The position numbers and the translations under genes are program-made. Shown here piece by piece: positions 9,667-17,487 of a DNA stretch of 64,000 nt (position 1 is its first letter; the number at the start of each line of letters is the position of its first letter). Under the pieces are notes generated by a model. The model had not been told where the DNA came from. It ran no database searches and saw nothing but the letters and a program-made list of their open reading frames with translations. Origin of the DNA: Acidobacteriota bacterium (GTDB lineage: Bacteria > Acidobacteriota > Thermoanaerobaculia > Multivoradales > Multivoraceae); the NCBI GenBank assembly GCA_028877275.1, contig JAPPFP010000006.1, positions 735,896 through 799,895 on the forward strand. Direction: 5' to 3'.

Positions 9667-11727
9667 CTATGGCGGGCGGCAGCCGTCCGGGAACGCGGTC
9701 GCGTCGGTGATCGCCGAGGCCGGCACACCCGGTTCGTTCCGGTACTCCCTCTCGAGGCCCGTCGCGGTGTCGGTCACCCGAACGGTGTAGCCGAGGTCCG
9801 TCGTCGAGGCGCCGTACACCCAGATGTGGTTGTTCAGAGCGCAGCCGTCCAGCACCTTGATCAGGACTTCCCAGTTGTCCGGGTCGAAGAACCAGAACAG
9901 GCCCGAGTCATCCGTAGCGGAGCTCGCCGTGGTTGCGGCTCCGGTCCGGCCGTTCCCGGATAGCCAGGTGACCCGTACGCGGTAGCGGGCGTCGTGAAGG
10001 CAGGCGGTGTTCTCGTCCACCACGCAACCGCCGCTTTCGCCGCTCCCCGGGTCGTCGTCATCGTCGTCCGTGTCGTCAGTGGAGCCGTCGTCCGCCTGGA
10101 CGAACAGGAAGATTGCGCTGACCGCACCCCAGTTGCCGTCAGCGTCCCTCGTCCGGACGAAGACGGAATGCCTGCCGGTCTCCAGGCCGGAGGTGTCGAT
10201 GACCGCGGTGGCCTGCTCCGCGCCGCTGTCGAAAGAGCCGTCGGCGGCGGAGACGCGGTGTGCCAGCGCTCCCGCATTCCAGGGGGGAACGTCGATGGTG
10301 TACTCGCCCGCGGCTATCGTCTGCGTCGGTTCGGCGCCGTTGCCGTCCTGGTAGCGGGTGTCGTCGAGGATCGCGGAGAGGCGGACTGGCGACCCCGCCG
10401 CGACGCCGGCGGTCGAGGCGCGGCCGCTCAGACTCAGGTCTCGCACGTCGGGGCCTGCCGGAGTCAGGTAGGGAGTCCGTGCCACCTTGAACGCGTAGAG
10501 GAGCGACTCCAGGTTGGGGTCGAGGATCGAGCGTTCGAAGTCGTCGCAGTCCTGAAAGAAGGTGGTCCCCAGTTCGTAGAGCAGGGAAGCGACTCCCAGT
10601 TCGCCATAGGCGTGGTCGATCGTCGTACCGGTTGCGGGATAGAACCCGATTCCCTGAATCGGAAGGTAGTCGTTGAAGAACGCGAGCTTGCGGCCGAACG
10701 TCTGCAGCGCGGTCGCGTTCGGCGCAGCCTTGTACTTGTGCCCCCAGGGCCACAGAACGAGGCGGCCGTGGCTGTGGATGTCCAGATAGACGCCGCTGGT
10801 CCCGGACGGCGCCGCGTTCGTGTCGGCGGGCCCCCGCACGTCGGGAAAGAGCCTCCACATGTAGTTCGCGACGGCCCTCGTCTCGGGTTCCGAGGCGGGT
10901 CCGGGCCCGCGGAAGATCTGCGAGCAGTGGTCGTCGCTCGATCCCCCGGGGTCGTGCCACCCGAATGCGAAGTTGCGATTCAGGTCGACGCCCGGTAGAC
11001 CGGCGGGACAGTAGTTCGTGTTGTGGTTCTTCCTCCAGAGCACCCCTTCCTCGGCGCGTTTCCTGCCGTCCGGATTCGCCTGGAGGACGAGGTGGACTTC
11101 CTGGTGGTCCAGGAGCCATCGCGCGTCCGCGTCCGTTTCGTAGGAGTCGACAAGGTACTCGGCGAAGCGCAGGCCGAGTTCGGCGGTTGTGTACTCGCGC
11201 GCGTGGATCGCGGTGGTGATCAGGAGAATGGGCTTCGGACCCGTGGTCGCCTCATTCGTCAGCCGCAGCACCATGAGGTCGTACCCTTCGGCCGCGTTCT
11301 GCACCATCTTCCAGGACCTGCCGACCGGGCTCCACTTCGCGAGCGTCGGGTGCCGGTCGGCGATCGCACGGGCGCTCGCGTAGGTCTTCTCGACGGTGCG
11401 ATAGCACGGGAAGCCGGCAATCGTCCCCGGCACGGCTTCGGTCGGCGGTTCGGAGGGGAGGACGACGGAATCGTAGTCGTCGGCCTCAACGATCCGCATC
11501 CCGGCCCGCCGGGCGGCTTCGATGTCCTCTTCGGTGGCTCGCAGGACGATGTAGCCCTTCTCGTACTCCGACTCGAGAGCGTCGAGCGACATGACGGCTT
11601 TGGCGGCGACCAGCGGATCGTCGAAGTAGGCGCGGACGACGCGGGTGTCGCCTGGCCGTTCGAACTCCTGCGCCGGGAGCGCGGCGGCGGCCGCGAGAAG
11701 CGCGGACAAGGCGAGGATGCGGGTCAT
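9667..11727 (-). CDS. Secreted M14 zinc carboxypeptidase with Ig-like and LFWFF C-terminal domains
   Basis: An exported metallopeptidase of 686 residues. A signal peptide covers residues 1-19, a propeptide-like region runs to about 105, and the M14 catalytic domain spans about 108-430. Zinc ligands are His175 and Glu178 in AIHARE and His318 in DIHSHG; the catalytic Glu is Glu385 in LLYELG. GVDLNRNFAFGW is the substrate-pocket motif. An Ig-like beta domain (about 440-560), an Asp-rich linker (DDTDDDDDDPG) and a terminal module with TDDSGLFWFF and IKVLDG follow. That module also ends the protein at 1865-3199. ATG 11727 begins the signal peptide, which decides the start. It probably degrades peptides outside the cytoplasm. 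Confidence 0.92.
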   Translation of the reverse strand: MTRILALSALLAAAAALPAQEFERPGDTRVVRAYFDDPLVAAKAVMSLDALESEYEKGYIVLRATEEDIEAARRAGMRIVEADDYDSVVLPSEPPTEAVPGTIAGFPCYRTVEKTYASARAIADRHPTLAKWSPVGRSWKMVQNAAEGYDLMVLRLTNEATTGPKPILLITTAIHAREYTTAELGLRFAEYLVDSYETDADARWLLDHQEVHLVLQANPDGRKRAEEGVLWRKNHNTNYCPAGLPGVDLNRNFAFGWHDPGGSSDDHCSQIFRGPGPASEPETRAVANYMWRLFPDVRGPADTNAAPSGTSGVYLDIHSHGRLVLWPWGHKYKAAPNATALQTFGRKLAFFNDYLPIQGIGFYPATGTTIDHAYGELGVASLLYELGTTFFQDCDDFERSILDPNLESLLYAFKVARTPYLTPAGPDVRDLSLSGRASTAGVAAGSPVRLSAILDDTRYQDGNGAEPTQTIAAGEYTIDVPPWNAGALAHRVSAADGSFDSGAEQATAVIDTSGLETGRHSVFVRTRDADGNWGAVSAIFLFVQADDGSTDDTDDDDDDPGSGESGGCVVDENTACLHDARYRVRVTWLSGNGRTGAATTASSATDDSGLFWFFDPDNWEVLIKVLDGCALNNHIWVYGASTTDLGYTVRVTDTATGLEREYRNEPGVPASAITDATAFPDGCRPP

Positions 11728-11882
11728 CGGAAGCGCAATTCGATCACAGGCGGCTCGGCCCCGATCACCACCGGATCCCGAGGTCGAACCGTCTCCTGCT
11801 TTGTGGCTATGATCACCGCCGGGCCGAGCGCGCCCTCGCCAACGCACTTCCATCCAGCGACCCAGAGAGGACAGAATCCCAG

Positions 11883-12683
11883 ATGGCTTTCCCCGCCGTG
11901 CTGAAGCGGCGATCGTTCGGTGAGACGCAGCGTCAGGACGCCTGGTGGTTGCAGCCAGGCGCCGTTGTCGTGGGGCTGGGTCTCGCAAGCGCCTATGCGA
12001 CCTGGGCGGCACTTCAGGCCGACCACTATCACCTGGGCGGCTACCTGTCGCCGCTGTACTCGCCGGAGGTCTTCGGCCTCTCGCATCATGCCTGGTTCGA
12101 GGGCTTCCCGAACTGGTGGCCGAGCTTCGTGCCCCAGTCGCCGGCGCTGTTCATCCTGATTCTGCCGCTGGGCTTCCGGGCGACCTGCTACTACTACCGT
12201 GGCGCGTACTACAAGGCATTCTGGGCCGATCCGCCGGCCTGCGCGGTCGGCGAGCCGCGGAACGCCTACCGGGGGGAGAACTCCTTCCCGCTGATCGTCC
12301 AGAACATCCACCGCTACTTCCTGTTCGCGATGATGGCCTGGATCTTCGTGTTCTTCCCGATCGACGTGTACCGGGGGTTCGTGTTCGAGACCGTGTCCGG
12401 CGGCCATGCCTTCGGCATCGGCGTCGGCAGCTTCGTCCTCCTGATCAACTGGCTGCTGCTGAGCGGCTACGCCCTGGGCTGCCACTCGACGCGCCACGTG
12501 ATCGGCGGCTTCCGCAACGTGATGGCGGGGAAGCCGTTCCAGAGCGCCTGCTACCGCTGCGTTTCCTGCCTGAACCGCCGGCACATGGCCTGGGCCTGGC
12601 TCAGCCTGATCTGGGTCACCTTCTCCGACATCTACGTCCGGCTCTGCTCGATGGGCGTCTGGACGGACTTCAGGCTCGTCTGA
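11883..12683 (+). CDS. sdhC: Succinate dehydrogenase membrane anchor, cytochrome b-like
   Basis: The membrane subunit of complex II, 266 residues with about five hydrophobic segments. It is of the large, single-anchor type found in Acidobacteriota and Actinobacteria rather than the small SdhC/SdhD pair. Candidate haem ligands include His in VQNIHRYFLF and in CHSTRHVIGG. It carries electrons from the iron-sulfur subunit to quinone. Its stop overlaps the ATG of the flavoprotein gene (TGATG), so the three genes form an operon. Upstream, TATGAT at 11808-11813 is a plausible minus-10 with a weak minus-35 (TCGAAC) 18 bp before it. Identity rests partly on gene order. Confidence 0.9.
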   Translation: MAFPAVLKRRSFGETQRQDAWWLQPGAVVVGLGLASAYATWAALQADHYHLGGYLSPLYSPEVFGLSHHAWFEGFPNWWPSFVPQSPALFILILPLGFRATCYYYRGAYYKAFWADPPACAVGEPRNAYRGENSFPLIVQNIHRYFLFAMMAWIFVFFPIDVYRGFVFETVSGGHAFGIGVGSFVLLINWLLLSGYALGCHSTRHVIGGFRNVMAGKPFQSACYRCVSCLNRRHMAWAWLSLIWVTFSDIYVRLCSMGVWTDFRLV

Positions 12684-14491
12684 TGGAGCAGACCCCCTAC
12701 GAGTACGACGTGCTGGTGGTCGGCGCGGGTGGGGCCGGGTTGCGCGCCGCGATCGAAGCCTCGGCCGTGGGCGCGTCCTGCGGCGTCATCTGCAAGTCCC
12801 TGCTCGGCAAGGCCCACACCGTGATGGCCGAGGGCGGCATGGCGGCCGCGATCGGCAACGTGGACGAGCGGGACGACTGGAAGGTTCACGTGACCGACAC
12901 CCTGCGTGGCGGCCAGTACCTGAGCAACCCGAAGATGGCGGAGATCCATGCCAGGGAGGCGCCGGCGCGGGCGCTGGAACTCGAGGCCTGGGGCGCCCTG
13001 TTCGATCGCACGAAGGACGGTCGCATCCTGCAGAGGAACTTCGGCGGCCACCGCTATCCGCGTCTGGCCCACGTCGGCGACCGGACGGGGCTCGAGATGA
13101 TCCGCACCCTCCAGGACCACGGCATCCACCGCGGCATCGACTTCCACATGGAGTACACGGTCTTCCGCCTGCTGCTGGACGACGGCCGGGTGTCCGGCGC
13201 CCTCGCCTACGACCGGGAGCGGGGCCGGTTCCGGGTCTACCGGGCGAAGGCGGTCGTGCTCGCCACCGGCGGCATCGGCCGCGCCTTCAAGATCACCAGC
13301 AACAGTTGGGAGTACACAGGCGACGGCCACACGCTGGCCTACGACGCCGGCGCCGACCTGATCGACATGGAGTTCGTCCAGTTCCATCCGACGGGCATGG
13401 TCTGGCCGCCCAGCGTGCGCGGCATCCTGGTCACGGAGGGTGTACGCGGCGAGGGCGGCATCCTGCTGAACTCGGACGGCGAACGCTTCATGTTCGACGA
13501 CATTCCGCCCCTCTACAAGGACCAGACGGCCGACAGCCCCGAGGAAGGCTGGCGGTACGTCGTCGGCGACCGGGACGCGCGGCGTCCTCCGGAGCTGCTG
13601 ACCCGGGACCATGTCGCCCGCTGCATCGTGGACCAGATCAAGGCCGGAAAGGGCTCGCCGCATGGTGGCGTCTACCTGGACATCGCCTGGATCAAGGAGA
13701 AGATCAGCAACTCCGAGGAGCACATCCGAAAGAAGCTGCCGTCGATGTACCACCAGTTCAAGGAGCTGGCCGGCCTCGACATCACGAAGGAGAGGATGGA
13801 GGTCGGCCCGACGACCCACTACGTGATGGGCGGCGTGCGGGTCGACGCGGAAAGCCAGATGTCCTCAGTCCCCGGTCTCTACGCCGCCGGCGAATGCGCC
13901 GCGGGGCTCCACGGCGCGAACCGGCTGGGCGGCAACTCCCTCTCCGACCTGCTCGTGTTCGGGAAGCGGGCGGGCGAGTACGCGGCGGCCTTCGCCAGCG
14001 AGCAGGGCGACGTCCGGCTCGATGAAGCGGCGGTCGACGCGGGCGTCAAGGAGGCGCTGGAGCCGCTCGAGCGGGAGGGCGGCGAAGGGCCGTACCAGAT
14101 CCAGCACGAACTCCAGGACCTGATGCAGGAGAAGGTCGGCATCGTCCGGATCGAGTCCGAGCTGGAGCAGGCGATCGAGGAGATCGGCCGTCTGAGCGAC
14201 CGGGCGAAGGCGGTGTCGGCGCCCGGCAACCGCGAGTACAACCCGGGCTGGCACACGGCGCTCGACCTGCACCCTCTTCTGGTCGTGTCCGAAGCCGTCG
14301 CCCGGGCGGGTCTGATGCGGCGCGAGAGCCGCGGAGCCCAGTTCCGGGACGATTATCCGCAGAAGGACGAGCACTTCGGCAAGGTGATCATCCGGGTCGC
14401 CAGGGGTGCCGACGGAGAGATGGTCGTGGAGGAGATTCCGGTAGAGCCGATGAGCGACGAACTGACCGGACTGGTCGAGGAGATGGGCTGA
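12683..14491 (+). CDS. sdhA: Succinate dehydrogenase flavoprotein subunit
   Basis: The catalytic FAD subunit of succinate dehydrogenase/fumarate reductase, 602 residues. The dinucleotide motif GAGGAG is at 14-19, and the histidine expected to hold FAD covalently is His45 in KAHTVMAEGG. The FQFHPTG and RGEGG segments and the C-terminal NRLGGNSLSDLLVFG are canonical. It oxidises succinate to fumarate in the TCA cycle on the cytoplasmic face of the membrane. Translation is coupled to the anchor gene by a one-base overlap, and the iron-sulfur gene starts one base after its stop. Direction (SDH or fumarate reductase) is not decided by sequence alone, but the anchor type favours SDH. Confidence 0.97.
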   Translation: MEQTPYEYDVLVVGAGGAGLRAAIEASAVGASCGVICKSLLGKAHTVMAEGGMAAAIGNVDERDDWKVHVTDTLRGGQYLSNPKMAEIHAREAPARALELEAWGALFDRTKDGRILQRNFGGHRYPRLAHVGDRTGLEMIRTLQDHGIHRGIDFHMEYTVFRLLLDDGRVSGALAYDRERGRFRVYRAKAVVLATGGIGRAFKITSNSWEYTGDGHTLAYDAGADLIDMEFVQFHPTGMVWPPSVRGILVTEGVRGEGGILLNSDGERFMFDDIPPLYKDQTADSPEEGWRYVVGDRDARRPPELLTRDHVARCIVDQIKAGKGSPHGGVYLDIAWIKEKISNSEEHIRKKLPSMYHQFKELAGLDITKERMEVGPTTHYVMGGVRVDAESQMSSVPGLYAAGECAAGLHGANRLGGNSLSDLLVFGKRAGEYAAAFASEQGDVRLDEAAVDAGVKEALEPLEREGGEGPYQIQHELQDLMQEKVGIVRIESELEQAIEEIGRLSDRAKAVSAPGNREYNPGWHTALDLHPLLVVSEAVARAGLMRRESRGAQFRDDYPQKDEHFGKVIIRVARGADGEMVVEEIPVEPMSDELTGLVEEMG

Positions 14492-14492
14492 G

Positions 14493-15251
14493 ATGGCCGC
14501 GACACGGTTCAGGATCTGGCGGCAGGACGGCGCGGAAGGCGAGGGCGCTTACCGCGACTACACGACGGACGTCACCGAGGGCATGGTCGTCCTCGACGCG
14601 GTTCACCAGATCCAGGCGGAATCGGCGAACGACCTCGCCGTACGCTGGAACTGCAAGGCCGGCAAGTGCGGGTCCTGCTCGGCGGAGGTGAACGGGAACC
14701 CACGGCTCATGTGCATGACGCGGATGAGCGACCTGCCGACGGACCGGCCGGTGACCGTCGAGCCGATGCGGGCGTTTCCAGTGATCCGCGACCTCGTCTG
14801 CGACGTGTCCTGGAACTACGAGGTCAAGAAGAAGATCGAACCCTTCGAGCCCCGGCCGCCGGACGCCGAGGACGGCACCTGGCGCATCGCCCAGGAGGAT
14901 GTCGAGCGGGTGCAGGAGTTCCGCAAGTGCATCGAGTGCTTCCTGTGCCAGGACGTCTGCCACGTGCTGCGGGACCACCACCTCCACGACGAGTTCGTTG
15001 GCCCGCGCTTCTTCGTCTACAACGCGGCTCTCGAGATGCATCCCCTGGACACCGGGGACCGGCTGGCGTCGCTCAAGGGCGACGAGGGGATCGGCTACTG
15101 CAACATCACGAAGTGCTGCACGAAGGTCTGCCCCGAGCACATCACGATCACCGACAACGCGATCATCCCGCTCAAGGAGCGGGTCGTGTCGGAGTTCTAC
15201 GACCCGCTGAAGAAGCTGTTCCGGGTGTTCTCGGGCGGCGCCCGGGCCTAG
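14493..15251 (+). CDS. sdhB: Succinate dehydrogenase iron-sulfur subunit
   Basis: The electron-transfer subunit of complex II, 252 residues. The N-terminal ferredoxin domain holds [2Fe-2S] through Cys54, Cys59, Cys62 and Cys74. The C-terminal domain has Cys146, Cys149, Cys152 and Cys156 (CIECFLCQDVC) and Cys203, Cys208, Cys209 and Cys213 (CNITKCCTKVC) for the [4Fe-4S] and [3Fe-4S] centres. It is the last gene of the three-gene operon. A long structured element with nested inverted repeats (15260-15338) follows its stop. Confidence 0.97.
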   Translation: MAATRFRIWRQDGAEGEGAYRDYTTDVTEGMVVLDAVHQIQAESANDLAVRWNCKAGKCGSCSAEVNGNPRLMCMTRMSDLPTDRPVTVEPMRAFPVIRDLVCDVSWNYEVKKKIEPFEPRPPDAEDGTWRIAQEDVERVQEFRKCIECFLCQDVCHVLRDHHLHDEFVGPRFFVYNAALEMHPLDTGDRLASLKGDEGIGYCNITKCCTKVCPEHITITDNAIIPLKERVVSEFYDPLKKLFRVFSGGARA

Positions 15252-15259
15252 GTCGGCGC

Positions 15260-15338
15260 GCGCGGCAGAAACTGGGTGCGCCGGCGTCCCCGCCGGCATC
15301 CGGCGCGAAAGCGCCGGCTTCCGGACCTTCTGCCGCGC
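15260..15338. repeat. Nested inverted-repeat element between convergent genes
   Basis: An 11-bp perfect outer stem (GCGCGGCAGAA at 15260-15270 with TTCTGCCGCGC at 15328-15338) encloses two perfect 7-bp hairpins: GCCGGCG-TCCC-CGCCGGC (15280-15297) and CCGGCGC-GAAA-GCGCCGG (15300-15317). The whole can fold as a three-way junction in RNA or a cruciform in DNA. It lies between the convergent sdhB and TPR genes. A bidirectional terminator or a REP-like dispersed element are the two obvious readings. Confidence 0.55.
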
Positions 15339-15345
15339 TAGCGCG

Positions 15346-16674
15346 CTACAACTGGTCCAGGGCCGCGCGGGCCACTTCGGCGAACTCGCCCTCCGGCGCC
15401 ATCTCGAGCGATTTGCTCAGGTGCTCGCGGGCCGCGCCGGTGTCGCTGGCGTTCACCGCGAGAATCCCGAGTTCGTAGTGCGCCCTTGCCAGGTCCTCCA
15501 CGTCCTCGTCGTCAGGCGCCGATTCCAGGTACCTCGTGAGGTGGTCCTTCGCCGGGACGGAATCGGCGCTACGGCGGTAGATCACGCCGAGCCGGAAGTG
15601 GGCGCGCGGGTGGTTGTCGTCCCAGGCGATCAGGGACTCGTCGTAGAGCTTCGCGTTGCCGAACGCTTCCTGGTCGAAGAGCTGCTGGGCCTGGAACTGC
15701 ACCTGCCTGCCGGCGGTGGGGTTGACCGCGATCCAGGCCTTGCCCGCCTCGATGGAGTCCTCGAGGTTGCCGAGCGAGGCGAAGGAGAAGTACTTCATCC
15801 GTAGCGCTTCCTGGTTCCGCGGGTCGAGCTCCAGGGTGCGGTTGAGCTCCACCAGGGCTTCCTCGAAATCCCCGTTGTTGAAGTGGATCGTGCCGATGTT
15901 CCGGTAGGCCTGATGGAGCCTCGGGTTGAGCGATGCCGCTTCGCGGAAGAGCTCGATCGCGCGCTCGGTGTTGCCGCCGCGAACCGCCTGAACGCCTTGC
16001 GAAAACACGCCGGGGGCGAGGTCGGCGCCCATGCCGGCCTCGATCGCCATCTGCTTCGCCTCTTCCGCCCTGGGATCCTCGGCCGGCGCGAAAATGTCGA
16101 AGAACATGGACGCGAACTCGGGAGGCATCGCCTCCAGTTCGAGATACCGCCTCGCGGGTTCGAGCGCCTCGTCGAGCCTCCCCAGGTTGTGCAACAGGGC
16201 TGCGATCGTGCGATGGGCGGCCGCGATCGTTGGATCGAGCTCCACGGCCTGCTCGAAGAGGGGCAGGGCGCCCGACGCGTCGCCGGCCTGGATCTTCCCG
16301 ATGCCCTCGTTGAAGGCGTCGATCGCCTGCTGCTTGATTGCGGTCTCTTCGTCCCAGAGCTGAACGGTCAGGGTCCGGTCCCGGCCTTCAACGAGTTGTA
16401 GTTCGACCTCCCGCTCCGGGAGCCCGTCCTTCTGCAGCAGCAGCCGGTACGGCTCATCCACTACCGTCAGGCGCAGTCGCAGGCGGCCGTTCTTCCGCGT
16501 CTCGTCCTGTACGACGACCTCGCCCTGGGGCGAGAAGACGGTGATGCTTACCGGCCCGAGTTCGGCGCCGTTCATGTCGTGCACCTGCAGGTCCACCTGG
16601 CTTCGTTGGGCCCACGCCGCGGAGGCGACCAGAAGCATGGCCAGGGGGAGAACGCTACGGCTGAGTTTCTGCAT
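15346..16674 (-). CDS. Exported tetratricopeptide-repeat protein
   Basis: A 442-residue periplasmic or envelope protein. Residues 1-21 are a signal peptide ending SAAWAQ, which decides the ATG at 16674 (preceded by a GAGGAA-type site). A beta-rich domain (about 24-115) resembles carboxypeptidase-regulatory-like or PEGA-type modules. TPR-type helices follow from about 125 to the end, with clear repeat units such as AYRNIGTIHFNNGDFEEALV and ARAHYELGILAVNASDTGAA. TPR arrays mediate protein-protein contacts; the partner is unknown. It is divergent from the nitroreductase gene. Confidence 0.88.
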   Translation of the reverse strand: MQKLSRSVLPLAMLLVASAAWAQRSQVDLQVHDMNGAELGPVSITVFSPQGEVVVQDETRKNGRLRLRLTVVDEPYRLLLQKDGLPEREVELQLVEGRDRTLTVQLWDEETAIKQQAIDAFNEGIGKIQAGDASGALPLFEQAVELDPTIAAAHRTIAALLHNLGRLDEALEPARRYLELEAMPPEFASMFFDIFAPAEDPRAEEAKQMAIEAGMGADLAPGVFSQGVQAVRGGNTERAIELFREAASLNPRLHQAYRNIGTIHFNNGDFEEALVELNRTLELDPRNQEALRMKYFSFASLGNLEDSIEAGKAWIAVNPTAGRQVQFQAQQLFDQEAFGNAKLYDESLIAWDDNHPRAHFRLGVIYRRSADSVPAKDHLTRYLESAPDDEDVEDLARAHYELGILAVNASDTGAAREHLSKSLEMAPEGEFAEVARAALDQL

Positions 16675-16797
16675 CGTCGGGTTCCTCTGGGTCGGCGCCA
16701 ACCGTGCGGGTGGGGGCGTCACAGTGGGAAGGAGTGGGAGAACCGGCCGATCCTATCGCTTGACGCGGGCTTCGCGCGTGAGGGATCGTTACGACCC

Positions 16798-17478
16798 ATG
16801 GATGCCGACGACTTCTTCGAACTGCTCTCCACCGCCCGCTCCGTGCGGCGCTACAGCCCCGAGCCGATCCCGGACGAAGACCTGGCGCGGATGCTCTACG
16901 CCGCGAGCCGGGCGCCGTCCGGCACGAATCGCCAGCCCTTCCGCTTCGTCGTCCTGCGGGACGGCCCCCGAGCGCGGCGAGCCCGCCGGTTGCTGGGCGA
17001 GTCCTTCAGGCGCGGCTGGGCGCGCAAGACGGAGGAGGAGGGCTGGAATCGCGGGTCGGCCGATGATCCGAACTCGCCGAAGTCGAGGGTCAACCGGGCG
17101 ATCCAGCACTACGTGGACCACTTCGAGCAGATCCCGGCGATCGTCATCGCCTGCTACGTCCGCTACGGGGCGCTGACTCACTCCGAGGGCGCGTCCGTCT
17201 TCCCGGCGTGCCAGAACCTGTTCCTCATGGCGCGGGCGCTGGGCTACGGCGCCTGCTACAGCGGCTGGCACCACGCGGTGGCGGACGAACTGCGCGAGAT
17301 CCTGGAGATTCCGGACAACGTCGAGCTGTCGCTGACGATCACGATCGGCCGGCCGCTGGGACGTCACGGCCCGCTCCGCCGGCTGCCGATCCAGGACACC
17401 GTCTTCGACGATGGCTGGGAACAGGGCGCCGGGTGGATCAGCGATCCGCTGGATGCCCGGCTGTCGAAGCGTCGTTGA
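16798..17478 (+). CDS. Nitroreductase family FMN oxidoreductase
   Basis: A 226-residue FMN-dependent flavoprotein of the nitroreductase fold. The N-terminal ARSVRRYSPEPIPDEDLARM and then the S-R-A-P-S-G-T-N-R-Q-P phosphate-binding segment are diagnostic, as are the central NLFLMARALGYGACYSGWHH and the C-terminal ITIGRPLG. Enzymes of this type reduce nitroaromatics, quinones or other electrophiles with NAD(P)H; the substrate cannot be told. The ATG at 16798 is used because the frame upstream has no domain content and overlaps the divergent TPR start. A minus-35-like TTGACG lies at 16760-16765. Confidence 0.92.
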   Translation: MDADDFFELLSTARSVRRYSPEPIPDEDLARMLYAASRAPSGTNRQPFRFVVLRDGPRARRARRLLGESFRRGWARKTEEEGWNRGSADDPNSPKSRVNRAIQHYVDHFEQIPAIVIACYVRYGALTHSEGASVFPACQNLFLMARALGYGACYSGWHHAVADELREILEIPDNVELSLTITIGRPLGRHGPLRRLPIQDTVFDDGWEQGAGWISDPLDARLSKRR

Positions 17479-17487
17479 CCGGCTCAG

